A stretch of DNA of 52,087 bases from Hellea sp. (GTDB lineage Bacteria; Pseudomonadota; Alphaproteobacteria; Caulobacterales; Maricaulaceae): NCBI GenBank assembly GCA_028224375.1, contig JAOIVW010000021.1, positions 1 to 52,087 of the forward strand, written 5' to 3'. A program made the translations under genes and the position numbers. Below, piece by piece: positions 41,684-49,445 of the stretch (within the stretch, counting starts at the first letter, position 1; the number at the start of each line of letters is the position of its first letter). The notes beneath the pieces are model-generated. The model saw only the letters and a list, made by a program, of their open reading frames with translations, made no database searches and was not told where the DNA came from.

Positions 41684-42907
41684 CTAACCTTCTCTTCTAG
41701 AAGGCTCTTCATTTTCGAAAACTACGATAATATCAAATAGGGTATGCCAATCTTTTGTATCAGTCTCATGCATAAATAAAGATCCTTCTGCTAATTTGAG
41801 ACTGACAAGATCATTGCTCGTTAAGTACCCCTTGACAGGCCGGTCTTTATTATAAGCGTAAGCTTCAATGGATATGCTGCTTTTTAAAGGAATTTCTTTT
41901 ACGTTACTGCCGAAAACACGTGTCGTTCCTTCCAGTGCCGTAAAACCAACAGTAACAGATTCTTGCTTTTGATTCTCACTGAGATAAGTACCCATGTTTT
42001 TTCCAACTTGATATTGAACTAAGTCTTCACTACGTTTTGCAACATGATCATTAGTCGACCAAATAATAATTTTGTCAGTTGCCTCCCTATCAATCTCTAA
42101 ATAGTTTAAGACATTGAGGTACATCGAATAGTCTCTCATAAAAACATATTCTGATTCATCAATAAAATCTCGTGCTACCGCCCTGTCAAAGTTTTTTATC
42201 ATCAACTCATAATTCAATTTTAGTTTTGAGTTCAATTCCTTGTTCTCGATACCTTTCGCTGCATATTTGAGACAGGTCTGAATATCAGTTTTTTTCATCT
42301 CATCATATTTGTCGTTCTTAGGGAACGTGTAAAGTATTCTATTTTTTAAGAGAGTTTCGCACCTGTCTTGTTGAGGGCCTTCAATCCCGGAGGTTAGATC
42401 ACTCACCATGCCTTTAAGTGAATAAAATGCACCTCTAGAACCGAGTTGGTCATCAATTCCTCCAACCAACAAAGAATTAGAATTGACTTTTCTAGTAAGA
42501 AAATTGATAAGTGGGTGCATCTCATAATTTTGATTATGTATCACACCTATTGCTGATGATAATGTTTCTGCCGAAATTTTGGTGCCGTTATTTGATAAAA
42601 TCTCTACTTTTTTCAAATCATAAAAACTCGCTTCAAATAAAACTACATTGAAATTACATTTCGACACTAACGTCTCGACCAATAAAGCTTTAAAGCTTAG
42701 AGCGTTCTTATCGCCATGTGCACCGCTCTCGCCTAAGATCACTAAATGTTCATCGCATAAGTCCCTATATACAACCTCAAGAGTATCAGTCATTATTCTC
42801 GTATCCGACTGTTTTCCAGTGCAAGAACTCAATCCCAAATAGGAAAAGAGAATCCATGAAGTGCAAATCAAATTAAAGATTTTACGATGCGAAACTAAAA
42901 TACTCAT
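41684..42907 (-). CDS. erythromycin-esterase-like lipoprotein 1
   Basis: A 407-residue lipoprotein. Signal LICTSWILFSYLGLSSCTG has lipobox LSSC with Cys29. The EreA-like fold follows: CDEHLVILGESGAHGDKNAL, where His64 sits at the catalytic His of the LGE..HG motif, then NVVLFEASFYD (conserved Glu), and later IIWSTNDHVAKRS, a second conserved His. EreA hydrolyses macrolide lactones; relatives have other ester or phosphate targets. It is a paralog of the gene at 49446, with the same motifs but well diverged. It lies at the left edge of the grasp-with-SPASM island. It may hydrolyse ester links in the RiPP (immunity) or act on the exported peptide. Start ATG 42905-42907. Confidence 0.7.
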   Translation of the reverse strand: MSILVSHRKIFNLICTSWILFSYLGLSSCTGKQSDTRIMTDTLEVVYRDLCDEHLVILGESGAHGDKNALSFKALLVETLVSKCNFNVVLFEASFYDLKKVEILSNNGTKISAETLSSAIGVIHNQNYEMHPLINFLTRKVNSNSLLVGGIDDQLGSRGAFYSLKGMVSDLTSGIEGPQQDRCETLLKNRILYTFPKNDKYDEMKKTDIQTCLKYAAKGIENKELNSKLKLNYELMIKNFDRAVARDFIDESEYVFMRDYSMYLNVLNYLEIDREATDKIIIWSTNDHVAKRSEDLVQYQVGKNMGTYLSENQKQESVTVGFTALEGTTRVFGSNVKEIPLKSSISIEAYAYNKDRPVKGYLTSNDLVSLKLAEGSLFMHETDTKDWHTLFDIIVVFENEEPSRREG

Positions 42908-43430
42908 GGTGATAAGATCTAGATAAAATAAGGTTTATAATGATTATTCACAGATTTTTACAATTAGGTCAAAGTTTTCTAGAACAATTATACATGATAA
43001 AATCATTATTGCTGTACTTAATATTGAAAGAAAGCCAATTATTGGTTGCCAATTGTTCTATTTCGTAGGATATTAAGGCTGATTACAATCTCCTGATATA
43101 ACAAAGATATCATATAATGTCATAAAACTAGTAGAACCCTTAGATTTTATTTTGGTATAGCTTATTTCAATGGGAACTTTACTAAATCGAGCAATGGTTG
43201 AAGCTAAATTTTTTTGTCTTAAAAAGAATTGCAAGCCTCATCGATGGAACAAGGAAGTGTTAATATGGTTAGTTGAATTTGTATCAGTAAAGTTTGGCCA
43301 TTGCAGAAATAATATTGAATATTTTGTTCATAGTTGAGGCAAGTACTAGGCAGCTAACGGCTCTTCTATTTAGAAAGTATTGAGCAGTTAGTATTTACGA
43401 CAATCAATTGACACTATTTATGTAATAGTT
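42908..43430. other. AT-rich divergent intergenic region
   Basis: It lies between the leftward esterase-like gene and the rightward exporter operon and must contain both promoters. One 55-codon frame at 43170 is listed separately as doubtful. No double-glycine precursor gene like that at 49079 was found on either strand. Confidence 0.5.
43170..43337 (+). CDS. doubtful 55-aa small ORF
   Basis: ATG to TGA, 55 codons, encoding MGTLLNRAMVEAKFFCLKKN and then CKPHRWNKEVLIWLVEF and further. Three Cys and many basic residues. There is no ribosome site before the ATG and no leader motif or double glycine, and it is unrelated to the precursor at 49079. It could be a small protein of the exporter operon or chance coding in AT-rich DNA; chance is more likely. 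Confidence 0.2.
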   Translation: MGTLLNRAMVEAKFFCLKKNCKPHRWNKEVLIWLVEFVSVKFGHCRNNIEYFVHS

Positions 43431-44672
43431 TTGGAGCCATTTTTTAGAAAAGAAGTAAGTGATAAGTACTCTGGCGAAAACCTTGGTACTATAACTTTAA
43501 CTTCACCTATCAGCTATAAAATTTGGTTCTTTGCCTTACTTCTTTTTTTCATTACACTTATATTTTTTTTGATAAAAACAGATTATGCTCGTCGTGAGAA
43601 AGTTGCAGGAACTATTATTCCTAGCCAAGGGGTAGTAAGAGTCGTTGCGCCAAATGAAGGTGTTATTGAAAAGATTTATGTCTCTCCTAGCGACACAGTT
43701 TTAAAAGGCCAAGCATTAGTAAAGTTTTCTAACAATAACTATCTAGAAGACGGCCGGAATAGAGAAGAAACTCTAACATCCGAGATAAATAATGAAATTT
43801 TAAATAAAGAAAAAAAAATTATCACACTTCAAGAAGCAAAGCCCATAATTATAGACAATCTTAATGAACAAAAAGCTTCCAAAATTGATGAAATAAAATT
43901 TATTGATAATCGAATAAAAGACACTAGTAGAGTCATAGAAATAGAAAATGGTATTTTTCTCAGATATCAAAAGCTTCTCGATTCAGAAACTACATCTATT
44001 TTAGAAGTTTCTAGACAAGAATTATCTCTATTGAATCGTAGGCAAGAATTAAATTCTCTTCAAAGTCAAAAAATAATTTTGCGTTCAGAAATTAGTCAAA
44101 TAGAGTCAGAAATAGAACTTAACCCGATTACTTCGGCGAACGAAATTGCAGATTTACAAAATGAAATAACTCGTTTGAAACAGGAACTAATCGATTTAAG
44201 TTCGAATAGTGCTTCCATAATTACAAGTCCAATAAATGGAAAAGTCGCATATTTAATCGGAAATACCGGGCAACCTGTGGCGGGGCAAACCATTCTAGCT
44301 CTGCTTCCTGAAGAAGCCCGCTTTGAAGTGGAATTATACATACCATCATCCGCAATTGGCTACATACAAGAGGGAGACGAGATCAGAGTTGAAATTGACG
44401 GGTATCCTTACCAAAAGTTTGGTTACCAGATTGGGCGTGTTTCAAGAATATCTGAAGCCGTCATAAAGTCTAATTATCTTGAAGAGGCTACAGGCCTTAA
44501 CGATCCAGTTTTTGTAGCGCGTCTCACTCTTAAAAATCAGAAAATTAATTTTGCGGGCAAGTTTTATCCTATACAATCAGGAATGACAGTTAAGGGCAAC
44601 TTAGTAATCGAAAAACGAAAACTCTGGAAATGGTTGTTCGGCTCGTTTATGACTCCAGCTTCGGAGGGGTAA
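43431..44672 (+). CDS. HlyD-type membrane fusion protein of the RiPP exporter
   Basis: A 413-residue periplasmic adaptor. One N-terminal membrane helix (about residues 30-49) is followed by the biotinyl-lipoyl-like half VRVVAPNEGVIEKIYVSPSD. A long coiled coil follows (about 100-255), then the second half ITSPINGKVAYLIGNTGQPV, and a beta-barrel domain (PEEARFEVELYIPSSAIGYI). It bridges the C39 ABC exporter to an outer-membrane channel. The frame opens with TTG (43431), as no ATG is available near the conserved N-terminus; no strong ribosome site was seen. Its stop overlaps the start of the exporter gene (TAATG). Its composition is AT-rich like the rest of the island. Confidence 0.85.
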   Translation: MEPFFRKEVSDKYSGENLGTITLTSPISYKIWFFALLLFFITLIFFLIKTDYARREKVAGTIIPSQGVVRVVAPNEGVIEKIYVSPSDTVLKGQALVKFSNNNYLEDGRNREETLTSEINNEILNKEKKIITLQEAKPIIIDNLNEQKASKIDEIKFIDNRIKDTSRVIEIENGIFLRYQKLLDSETTSILEVSRQELSLLNRRQELNSLQSQKIILRSEISQIESEIELNPITSANEIADLQNEITRLKQELIDLSSNSASIITSPINGKVAYLIGNTGQPVAGQTILALLPEEARFEVELYIPSSAIGYIQEGDEIRVEIDGYPYQKFGYQIGRVSRISEAVIKSNYLEEATGLNDPVFVARLTLKNQKINFAGKFYPIQSGMTVKGNLVIEKRKLWKWLFGSFMTPASEG

Positions 44673-46735
44673 TGAATTTTTTGCGTACATCAAAATTGCC
44701 TATCATCCTTCAAACTGAAGCTACAGAATGTGGATTAGCCTGCTTGGCTATGATTGCTAATTTTCACCAACATCGCGTGAATTTAAATGGTCTCAGAGCG
44801 CAATACCCTATTTCGTTGAGAGGTGTTACACTAAAAAATCTAGTTGAAATATCTTCAAATCTCGACTTAGAAAGTCGAGCAATCAGAACTTCCATGCAAG
44901 GCTTAGAAAAACTACAACTGCCCGCAATTTTACATTGGGATATGAACCATTTTGTAGTTCTGTCAAAAGTTTTATCAAATAGCTTAGTAATCCATGATCC
45001 GGCTCATGGTATAGTGAAAATAACTAAGGAAGAAGCATCCGACCACTTCACAGGCATTGCACTTGAGCTATTTCCTTCTCTAGACTTTGAAAAACAAGAA
45101 ATTCGCGCATCAGCAAATTTATCACTTATCTGGGGTAAATTAGTAGGTTTGAAGTTAGCTCTAACTAAGTTATTCGTACTATCGATAATGCTACAAATAC
45201 TTGTTCTAGCCGCCCCATTTTATATGCAGCTCGTTGTTGATGAAGCGATTACAAAATTTGATCAAAATATTTTAACGACATTAGCATTAGCCTTTTTTCT
45301 ACTATTGTGTTTTCAAATATTGGTATCCTGGTTTCGACAAATCGTTGTTATAAATTATGGGCACCAGATGTCATTTCAAATGGTCTCGAACATTTTTACG
45401 CATCTTGTTCAGTTAAAAACAGGCTATTATGAAAAACGGCATATTGGTGATATTTTATCTCGCATCAGCTCCACTAACCCAATAAAAACATTTCTCACGC
45501 AAAACGTCGTAGCTGTTGTTCTCGACAGTATGACCGCTATTTTAACTGGGATAATAATTTTTACATACGACTTCTTTTTAGGAATGGTAGTTTTTGGATC
45601 TACAGTGCTTATGCTCCTTGTATCCCTTGTTTTTTATCCGATTCTTCACCGAAGTCAGGAAGAACTTATTTTCAACGAAGCCCATGAAAGTACATTTAAA
45701 ATAGAGACCATACGTTCAAATCTTTCCATAAGGCTTTTCGGCGCCCATGCACAGCGACTTTCGAAATGGCGTAATCTCTTTTCATCTTTTATTAGCTCTA
45801 GCTTAAATTTCGAACGCCAAAAAGTCCATAAAGACCTCATCATTGAATTTATATCCAAATTACAAGCTATCATTGTTATTTACGCGGGGGCCAAGTTAGT
45901 ACTTGATCAACAAGTTTCTTTTTCTGTTGGGATGCTTTTTGCTTTTCTCGCATTTAGACAATCCTTCACTGATAGTATCACTTCATTATTCAGCAAGTAT
46001 ATTGAGTTTCGCCTTCTCTCTCTTCACTTGGAAAGATTAGGGGACATTACAAGTGCTAAAAAGGAGTTAACTAGTTCAAATTCGTTTGAGGCTATTTCTG
46101 GTTCAATCAATATAGAAATCAGAAACCTGAGTTTTCGTTATTCCGAAAATGACCCTTGGGTACTCCAAAACTTAAATTTAAAAATTAATGAGGGAGAGTT
46201 CATCGCCATTATCGGAAAGTCGGGGGGAGGTAAAACGACGTTGCTGAAACTCATTTTAGGACTTTATTATCCAACTGATGGCGAAATTCTCATAAATGGA
46301 ACGCGCCTGTCAACAAATAATATTAACTCATGGCGTCAAACTATTGGTGTTGTTATGCAAGATGATAACTTATTGTCTGGCTCTATCGCTGATAACATAA
46401 GTTTTTTTGATCCTGATATGAAATTAGAACAGGTTATAGAAGCCGCAAAATTTGCAGAAATTCATGAAAGTATTATTTCCATGCCCATGGGGTATAACTC
46501 TCTTATAGGGGATATGGGAACAGCATTATCAGGAGGACAAATACAAAGAATAGTTCTAGCACGGGCATGGTATAGGAATCCAAAAGTTTTAATCCTAGAC
46601 GAAGGTACTGCGAATCTGGACAGAGAAACTGAAATTTCAATCGTTAACGCAATTGAAAGGGCAGATTGTACACGTGTAGTTGTTGCTCACCGAGAAGAGT
46701 TTATAAAAAGAGCCGATAGAACTATAGAGGTTTAA
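44672..46735 (+). CDS. C39-peptidase ABC exporter (double-glycine leader cleaving)
   Basis: A 687-residue transporter. ATG 44672 has the ribosome site GGAGGGG and overlaps the HlyD stop; a frame 14 codons longer is unlikely. The C39 peptidase domain is at about residues 8-130: catalytic Cys20 in LQTEATECGLACLAMIANFH, His in WDMNHFVVLSKV and Asp in VIHDPAHG. Membrane domain about 155-435. ATPase about 460-685: Walker A GKSGGGKTT, signature LSGGQIQR, Walker B VLILDEGTANLD and switch VVVAHREE. This class cuts leaders after Gly-Gly while exporting. The precursor at 49079 ends its leader in LSNVAGG, so this is very likely its exporter. It is convergent with the SPASM gene, 20 bases apart. Confidence 0.9.
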   Translation: MNFLRTSKLPIILQTEATECGLACLAMIANFHQHRVNLNGLRAQYPISLRGVTLKNLVEISSNLDLESRAIRTSMQGLEKLQLPAILHWDMNHFVVLSKVLSNSLVIHDPAHGIVKITKEEASDHFTGIALELFPSLDFEKQEIRASANLSLIWGKLVGLKLALTKLFVLSIMLQILVLAAPFYMQLVVDEAITKFDQNILTTLALAFFLLLCFQILVSWFRQIVVINYGHQMSFQMVSNIFTHLVQLKTGYYEKRHIGDILSRISSTNPIKTFLTQNVVAVVLDSMTAILTGIIIFTYDFFLGMVVFGSTVLMLLVSLVFYPILHRSQEELIFNEAHESTFKIETIRSNLSIRLFGAHAQRLSKWRNLFSSFISSSLNFERQKVHKDLIIEFISKLQAIIVIYAGAKLVLDQQVSFSVGMLFAFLAFRQSFTDSITSLFSKYIEFRLLSLHLERLGDITSAKKELTSSNSFEAISGSINIEIRNLSFRYSENDPWVLQNLNLKINEGEFIAIIGKSGGGKTTLLKLILGLYYPTDGEILINGTRLSTNNINSWRQTIGVVMQDDNLLSGSIADNISFFDPDMKLEQVIEAAKFAEIHESIISMPMGYNSLIGDMGTALSGGQIQRIVLARAWYRNPKVLILDEGTANLDRETEISIVNAIERADCTRVVVAHREEFIKRADRTIEV

Positions 46736-46755
46736 CCTTATTCTTGAAATGTGAG

Positions 46756-47808
46756 TTACACCCATTTCCCTGTCGCGGGGTTATAATTACACCTTGAAGG
46801 TTTAGATAAATCCAAGTCTGAATTTAAAAACGCTCTACACCCAGTGCAAACTAATCTAAACTCGCAAACCTTACACTCTTCGATTTTAGAGTTACCTAGA
46901 TGCCAAACCTCTTGAAACTCTTCACTCTTAATAACCTTAGACAAATTTGAATAATCTTGACCAAAAGAACTCTTCATAGCTGGGCAATTACAAATCTCTC
47001 CATCAGATCTAACTGAAACCTTTTTATTTAAACAACCTTGAAATTCTTGTAATTCCGAAAATATTGTGTGAGTTGGCATCATCATATTACCCTCTTTGAT
47101 GTTACCACAGTTACTCTCACTAAGGATTGGTTTAGTTTGATATCGAACAAATCTATCAGCGAGGTTTATCAGTTCATCGCCACTTATGTTATTATTGTAA
47201 GGGGACGTGTGTATAATTACTGACAGTAAATTACGGTACTTCTGAAAGAAACTACTCCACTCAATATTTTTCCAACGTTCATCCCACTTAATAATAAGTT
47301 CGACATGGACAATACTAGATTTTTGCGTAAAATCTAGTATTTCCAATACTTCCTCTTGACTTAACATGTCTGAGAAAGATCTAATTTGCAGTGCCCTACA
47401 TCGCTCAGCCTTTAAGGCTGACACTATCTTTTTCCAATCTATTACAACATCTTTAAAATCAATAATAGAATTTATTATATTACTGGCTTTGCCGAAGTTT
47501 TCTTCTATTGGCCGAATGCTATTTGAAAACTCTTCCTTACAGAACATCCCCAATCCAAGGCTTTCGAGTCGCTTGAGTGTTTGTTTCAACATCTCCTCTG
47601 TACAAATTGCGCTAGCTTCGAACAAGGCAGCTGATATGCCGGGCGGAAATTGTGCATCTTTTAAAATTTCATAGTATTCTGTTGGAAATCGTACTAAATT
47701 ACGTCTTTGCAAGTCATAAATCGCCGAATACTTAGCACCTTTAACTATCTTGCAATTAGGATGTAGCCTGAAATATTCCGTGTTATTGGCAGCATCTGTA
47801 TCAATCAT
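46756..47808 (-). CDS. gwsS: grasp-with-SPASM system SPASM-domain peptide maturase, copy 1
   Basis: A 350-residue protein. The first ~230 residues look like a radical-SAM-derived barrel (LKAERCRALQIRSFSD, SSIVHVELIIKWDE, LLSVIIHTSPYN) but lack any CxxxCxxC motif. The C-terminal SPASM domain has nine Cys: SESNCGN, FQGCLNKKVSVRSDG, EICNCPAM, ECKVCEFRLVCTGCRAF and SRCNYNPATGKW, enough for two auxiliary Fe-S clusters. This matches the SPASM maturases partnered with ATP-grasp ligases (grasp-with-SPASM). What it does chemically is unknown; it may guide the ligase or act in an unrecognised way. It overlaps the small gene upstream by eight bases and is the last gene of its operon. Confidence 0.8.
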   Translation of the reverse strand: MIDTDAANNTEYFRLHPNCKIVKGAKYSAIYDLQRRNLVRFPTEYYEILKDAQFPPGISAALFEASAICTEEMLKQTLKRLESLGLGMFCKEEFSNSIRPIEENFGKASNIINSIIDFKDVVIDWKKIVSALKAERCRALQIRSFSDMLSQEEVLEILDFTQKSSIVHVELIIKWDERWKNIEWSSFFQKYRNLLSVIIHTSPYNNNISGDELINLADRFVRYQTKPILSESNCGNIKEGNMMMPTHTIFSELQEFQGCLNKKVSVRSDGEICNCPAMKSSFGQDYSNLSKVIKSEEFQEVWHLGNSKIEECKVCEFRLVCTGCRAFLNSDLDLSKPSRCNYNPATGKWV

Positions 47809-47998
47809 CTATTGATGTCCTAGAAATTGGCTTGTGGAAAGTAGTTAGTGTAAGTAGTTCGGCTTTATCTTCCTCAAAATACGCGGTTTGTTTATTTGTT
47901 TCGAACTCTTCTAGTTCTTTTATGTAAATTTTGCGATAGCATAGAGGAAGGCTCTTAATTTGAGCGGGTGTCATCGGAAATGGTTTTAATGTATTCAT
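47801..47998 (-). CDS. small conserved protein between gwsG and gwsS, copy 1
   Basis: A 65-residue protein. The start at ATG 47996-47998 overlaps the end of the ATP-grasp gene by 44 bases; a start at a later ATG (47974) is possible. It reads MNTLKPFPMTPAQIKSLPLC followed by YRKIYIKELEEFET. The gene at 51758 is at the same place in the other copy and shows the same plan: a short start, LPL or VPLG, then a KEL/KDL strand. Both also end in a coupled overlap with gwsS. It is too short for a full RRE domain but could be a recognition or scaffold protein for ligase, SPASM protein and precursor. I know no name for it. Confidence 0.6.
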   Translation of the reverse strand: MNTLKPFPMTPAQIKSLPLCYRKIYIKELEEFETNKQTAYFEEDKAELLTLTTFHKPISRTSIDD

Positions 47999-48989
47999 TG
48001 TGATCCTGCCCTTGTAGCCATGCGGAGATTGCTTCGTCGATTCTATAATTACATGTATTCGATAGAGGTGCATACATACCCACTGGATTCACCTCTAAGA
48101 AATAAAATTTACCATCCAGCCCTACAATGATATCAACTGAACCGGTGTTCAACTCCAGATTATCAAATAACTTTTGTAATTTTTCTCTTATTTCTTGCGG
48201 CAATACAAATGGCATAACGCGGTTCGGGTAGTCTATGTTATATTTTCGGTGATCTGTTGCAGTCTGAGGGTCGTTTTGTGATAGAATTGCACCCGCTATA
48301 AAAACGCCATCTAAGTAAAACACTCTTAACTCAAAATCCTTTTTGATTTTTGACTGGATAACAGAAAGAGGTATAACATTTTCAACATCAGATATTTTTA
48401 AAATATCTTGCAAATCTTCTGTGTATGAAAAATATGCTCGTTTTGCATCCTCTAAATCCCACAAATAGATGCAATCTGATATCGCTTTAGTAATAAATTT
48501 CTCAGGATTTTTTTTATGAACTTCGAGCAAGCTATTACTAATATTAAACGCAGGCACCTCGAGTCCAATGCGTACAGCCTCCCACATCAAAATGAACTTG
48601 TTTGGGTCACCAAGGGTAGCATTTCCTAATATTCGAATATTTCGCTTCTTAATTAAGAATTGCAAATACTCACCTGCTCGTTTCTCTTCTAAAATTAACC
48701 TGTCTTCTATCAGCGTATTGAGTTCTTCTTGTCCCTCAAAGGACGGAGAGGAAGGAAACATTTTTGGGTAGTAGCTTCCTTTTCTGTACCAGACAGCAGT
48801 AACATCATCCAAAGAAAACTTCCTATCAGAAGTTTCAAAAAAGACATTATTTTTAGTGTAATTTATTTTCAGTTCTGCATCAGGGGTTTCATCAAAGTTA
48901 AACCTAAATACATTGGCGCCAGCATATTTTAGCCATGCAACTACATTATTAGTAGGAGGATCTTTAGATATAGAAAAAATTAATATCAT
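47955..48989 (-). CDS. gwsG: grasp-with-SPASM system ATP-grasp peptide maturase, copy 1
   Basis: A 344-residue ATP-grasp ligase. It starts MILIFSISKDPPTNNVVAWL, typical of the group. VTAVWYRKGSYYP (about 64-76) is the conserved substrate-side motif. ATP-binding segments include KFITKAISDCIY and KKDFELRVFYLDGVFI, and metal ligands are in SVDIIVGLDGKFYFLEVNPVGMYAPLSN. The ligase should form side-chain ester or amide links on the precursor just upstream. No Shine-Dalgarno precedes the ATG, and a 12-base-pair hairpin lies just before it, so translation may be kept low relative to the precursor. The 3' end overlaps the small gene. Confidence 0.85.
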   Translation of the reverse strand: MILIFSISKDPPTNNVVAWLKYAGANVFRFNFDETPDAELKINYTKNNVFFETSDRKFSLDDVTAVWYRKGSYYPKMFPSSPSFEGQEELNTLIEDRLILEEKRAGEYLQFLIKKRNIRILGNATLGDPNKFILMWEAVRIGLEVPAFNISNSLLEVHKKNPEKFITKAISDCIYLWDLEDAKRAYFSYTEDLQDILKISDVENVIPLSVIQSKIKKDFELRVFYLDGVFIAGAILSQNDPQTATDHRKYNIDYPNRVMPFVLPQEIREKLQKLFDNLELNTGSVDIIVGLDGKFYFLEVNPVGMYAPLSNTCNYRIDEAISAWLQGQDHNEYIKTISDDTRSN

Positions 48990-49002
48990 AAAATTTTGTT
49001 AG

Positions 49003-49029
49003 AACTAAAAGCCAAGATGGCTTTTAGTT
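49003..49029 (-). terminator. 12-bp hairpin between precursor and gwsG
   Basis: AACTAAAAGCCA at 49003-49014 pairs perfectly with TGGCTTTTAGTT at 49018-49029, with a three-base loop. It lies between the precursor gene and gwsG on the leftward transcript. No clean T-tract follows, so a role in RNA processing, mRNA stability or attenuation is more likely than strict termination. Confidence 0.55.
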
Positions 49030-49078
49030 GTTTTGACGTGACGATAGAATTTCCGACTATCAATTTGGAGTAAAATTG

Positions 49079-49234
49079 TTACGTAGTGCCAGGTTCGTTA
49101 TTACCGTCAATGTGGCACTGGCTTACGCAGGATGAATCTTCACCCATGGAACTAAAACTATCCATTCCACCAGCAACATTGCTTAACTGCTCCAGTTCAA
49201 TTACTTCAAACGCGATTGATTCTACAATTTGCAT
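49079..49234 (-). CDS. grasp-with-SPASM precursor peptide with double-glycine leader (51 aa)
   Basis: A 51-residue gene below usual length cut-offs. Leader MQIVESIAFEVIELEQLSNV ends AGG; the L-S-N-V-A-G-G pattern (hydrophobic at -7 and -4, GG at -2/-1) is a typical C39 cleavage site. The predicted core is MDSFSSMGEDSSCVSQCHID followed by GNNEPGTT. It has Asp, Glu, Ser and Thr for side-chain ligation and two Cys (CVSQC). ATG 49232-49234 has AAGGAG upstream. It sits just before gwsG on the same strand and close to the C39 exporter. It is the only precursor found for this system in the window. Confidence 0.8.
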   Translation of the reverse strand: MQIVESIAFEVIELEQLSNVAGGMDSFSSMGEDSSCVSQCHIDGNNEPGTT

Positions 49235-49256
49235 AAATTTCTCCTTAGTTTAAAAA

Positions 49257-49280
49257 ACCATTGTGTGAATTTACAATGGT
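49257..49280 (-). promoter_or_regulatory. hairpin in the precursor leader RNA (attenuator or operator)
   Basis: ACCATTGT and ACAATGGT form an eight-base-pair stem with an eight-base loop. On the leftward strand TTTTTT follows directly, then the ribosome site of the precursor gene. The form is that of a weak intrinsic terminator placed before the gene, so control by attenuation or a dyad-binding regulator is possible. Confidence 0.5.
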
Positions 49281-49285
49281 ATAAT

Positions 49286-49315
49286 CATGTAAAAACAATT
49301 TGAAGTAAATGTCAA
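49286..49315 (-). promoter_or_regulatory. possible promoter of the precursor/gwsG operon
   Basis: On the leftward strand TTGACA (49315-49310) is followed after 18 bases by TACATG (49291-49286). The -35 is perfect, the -10 poor. It lies just upstream of the leader hairpin and 52 bases from the precursor start. It would make the precursor operon independent of the second gws copy to the right. Confidence 0.4.
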
Positions 49316-49445
49316 TTTCAAAATAAACCGATTAGGGCCCCCTCGAAACATTAAGAATTGTAAGCGAAATATAGCTTTGCCACGCCCTCATCACGAAAAG
49401 CGTGCGTTAGTATAGAGGTGGGCAATATTATAAAATCTACAAGCC

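Noticed and set aside
43408..43430. TTGACA upstream of the HlyD gene as a promoter
   Set aside because: No -10-like hexamer at 16-18 bases; a start there would fall inside the gene.
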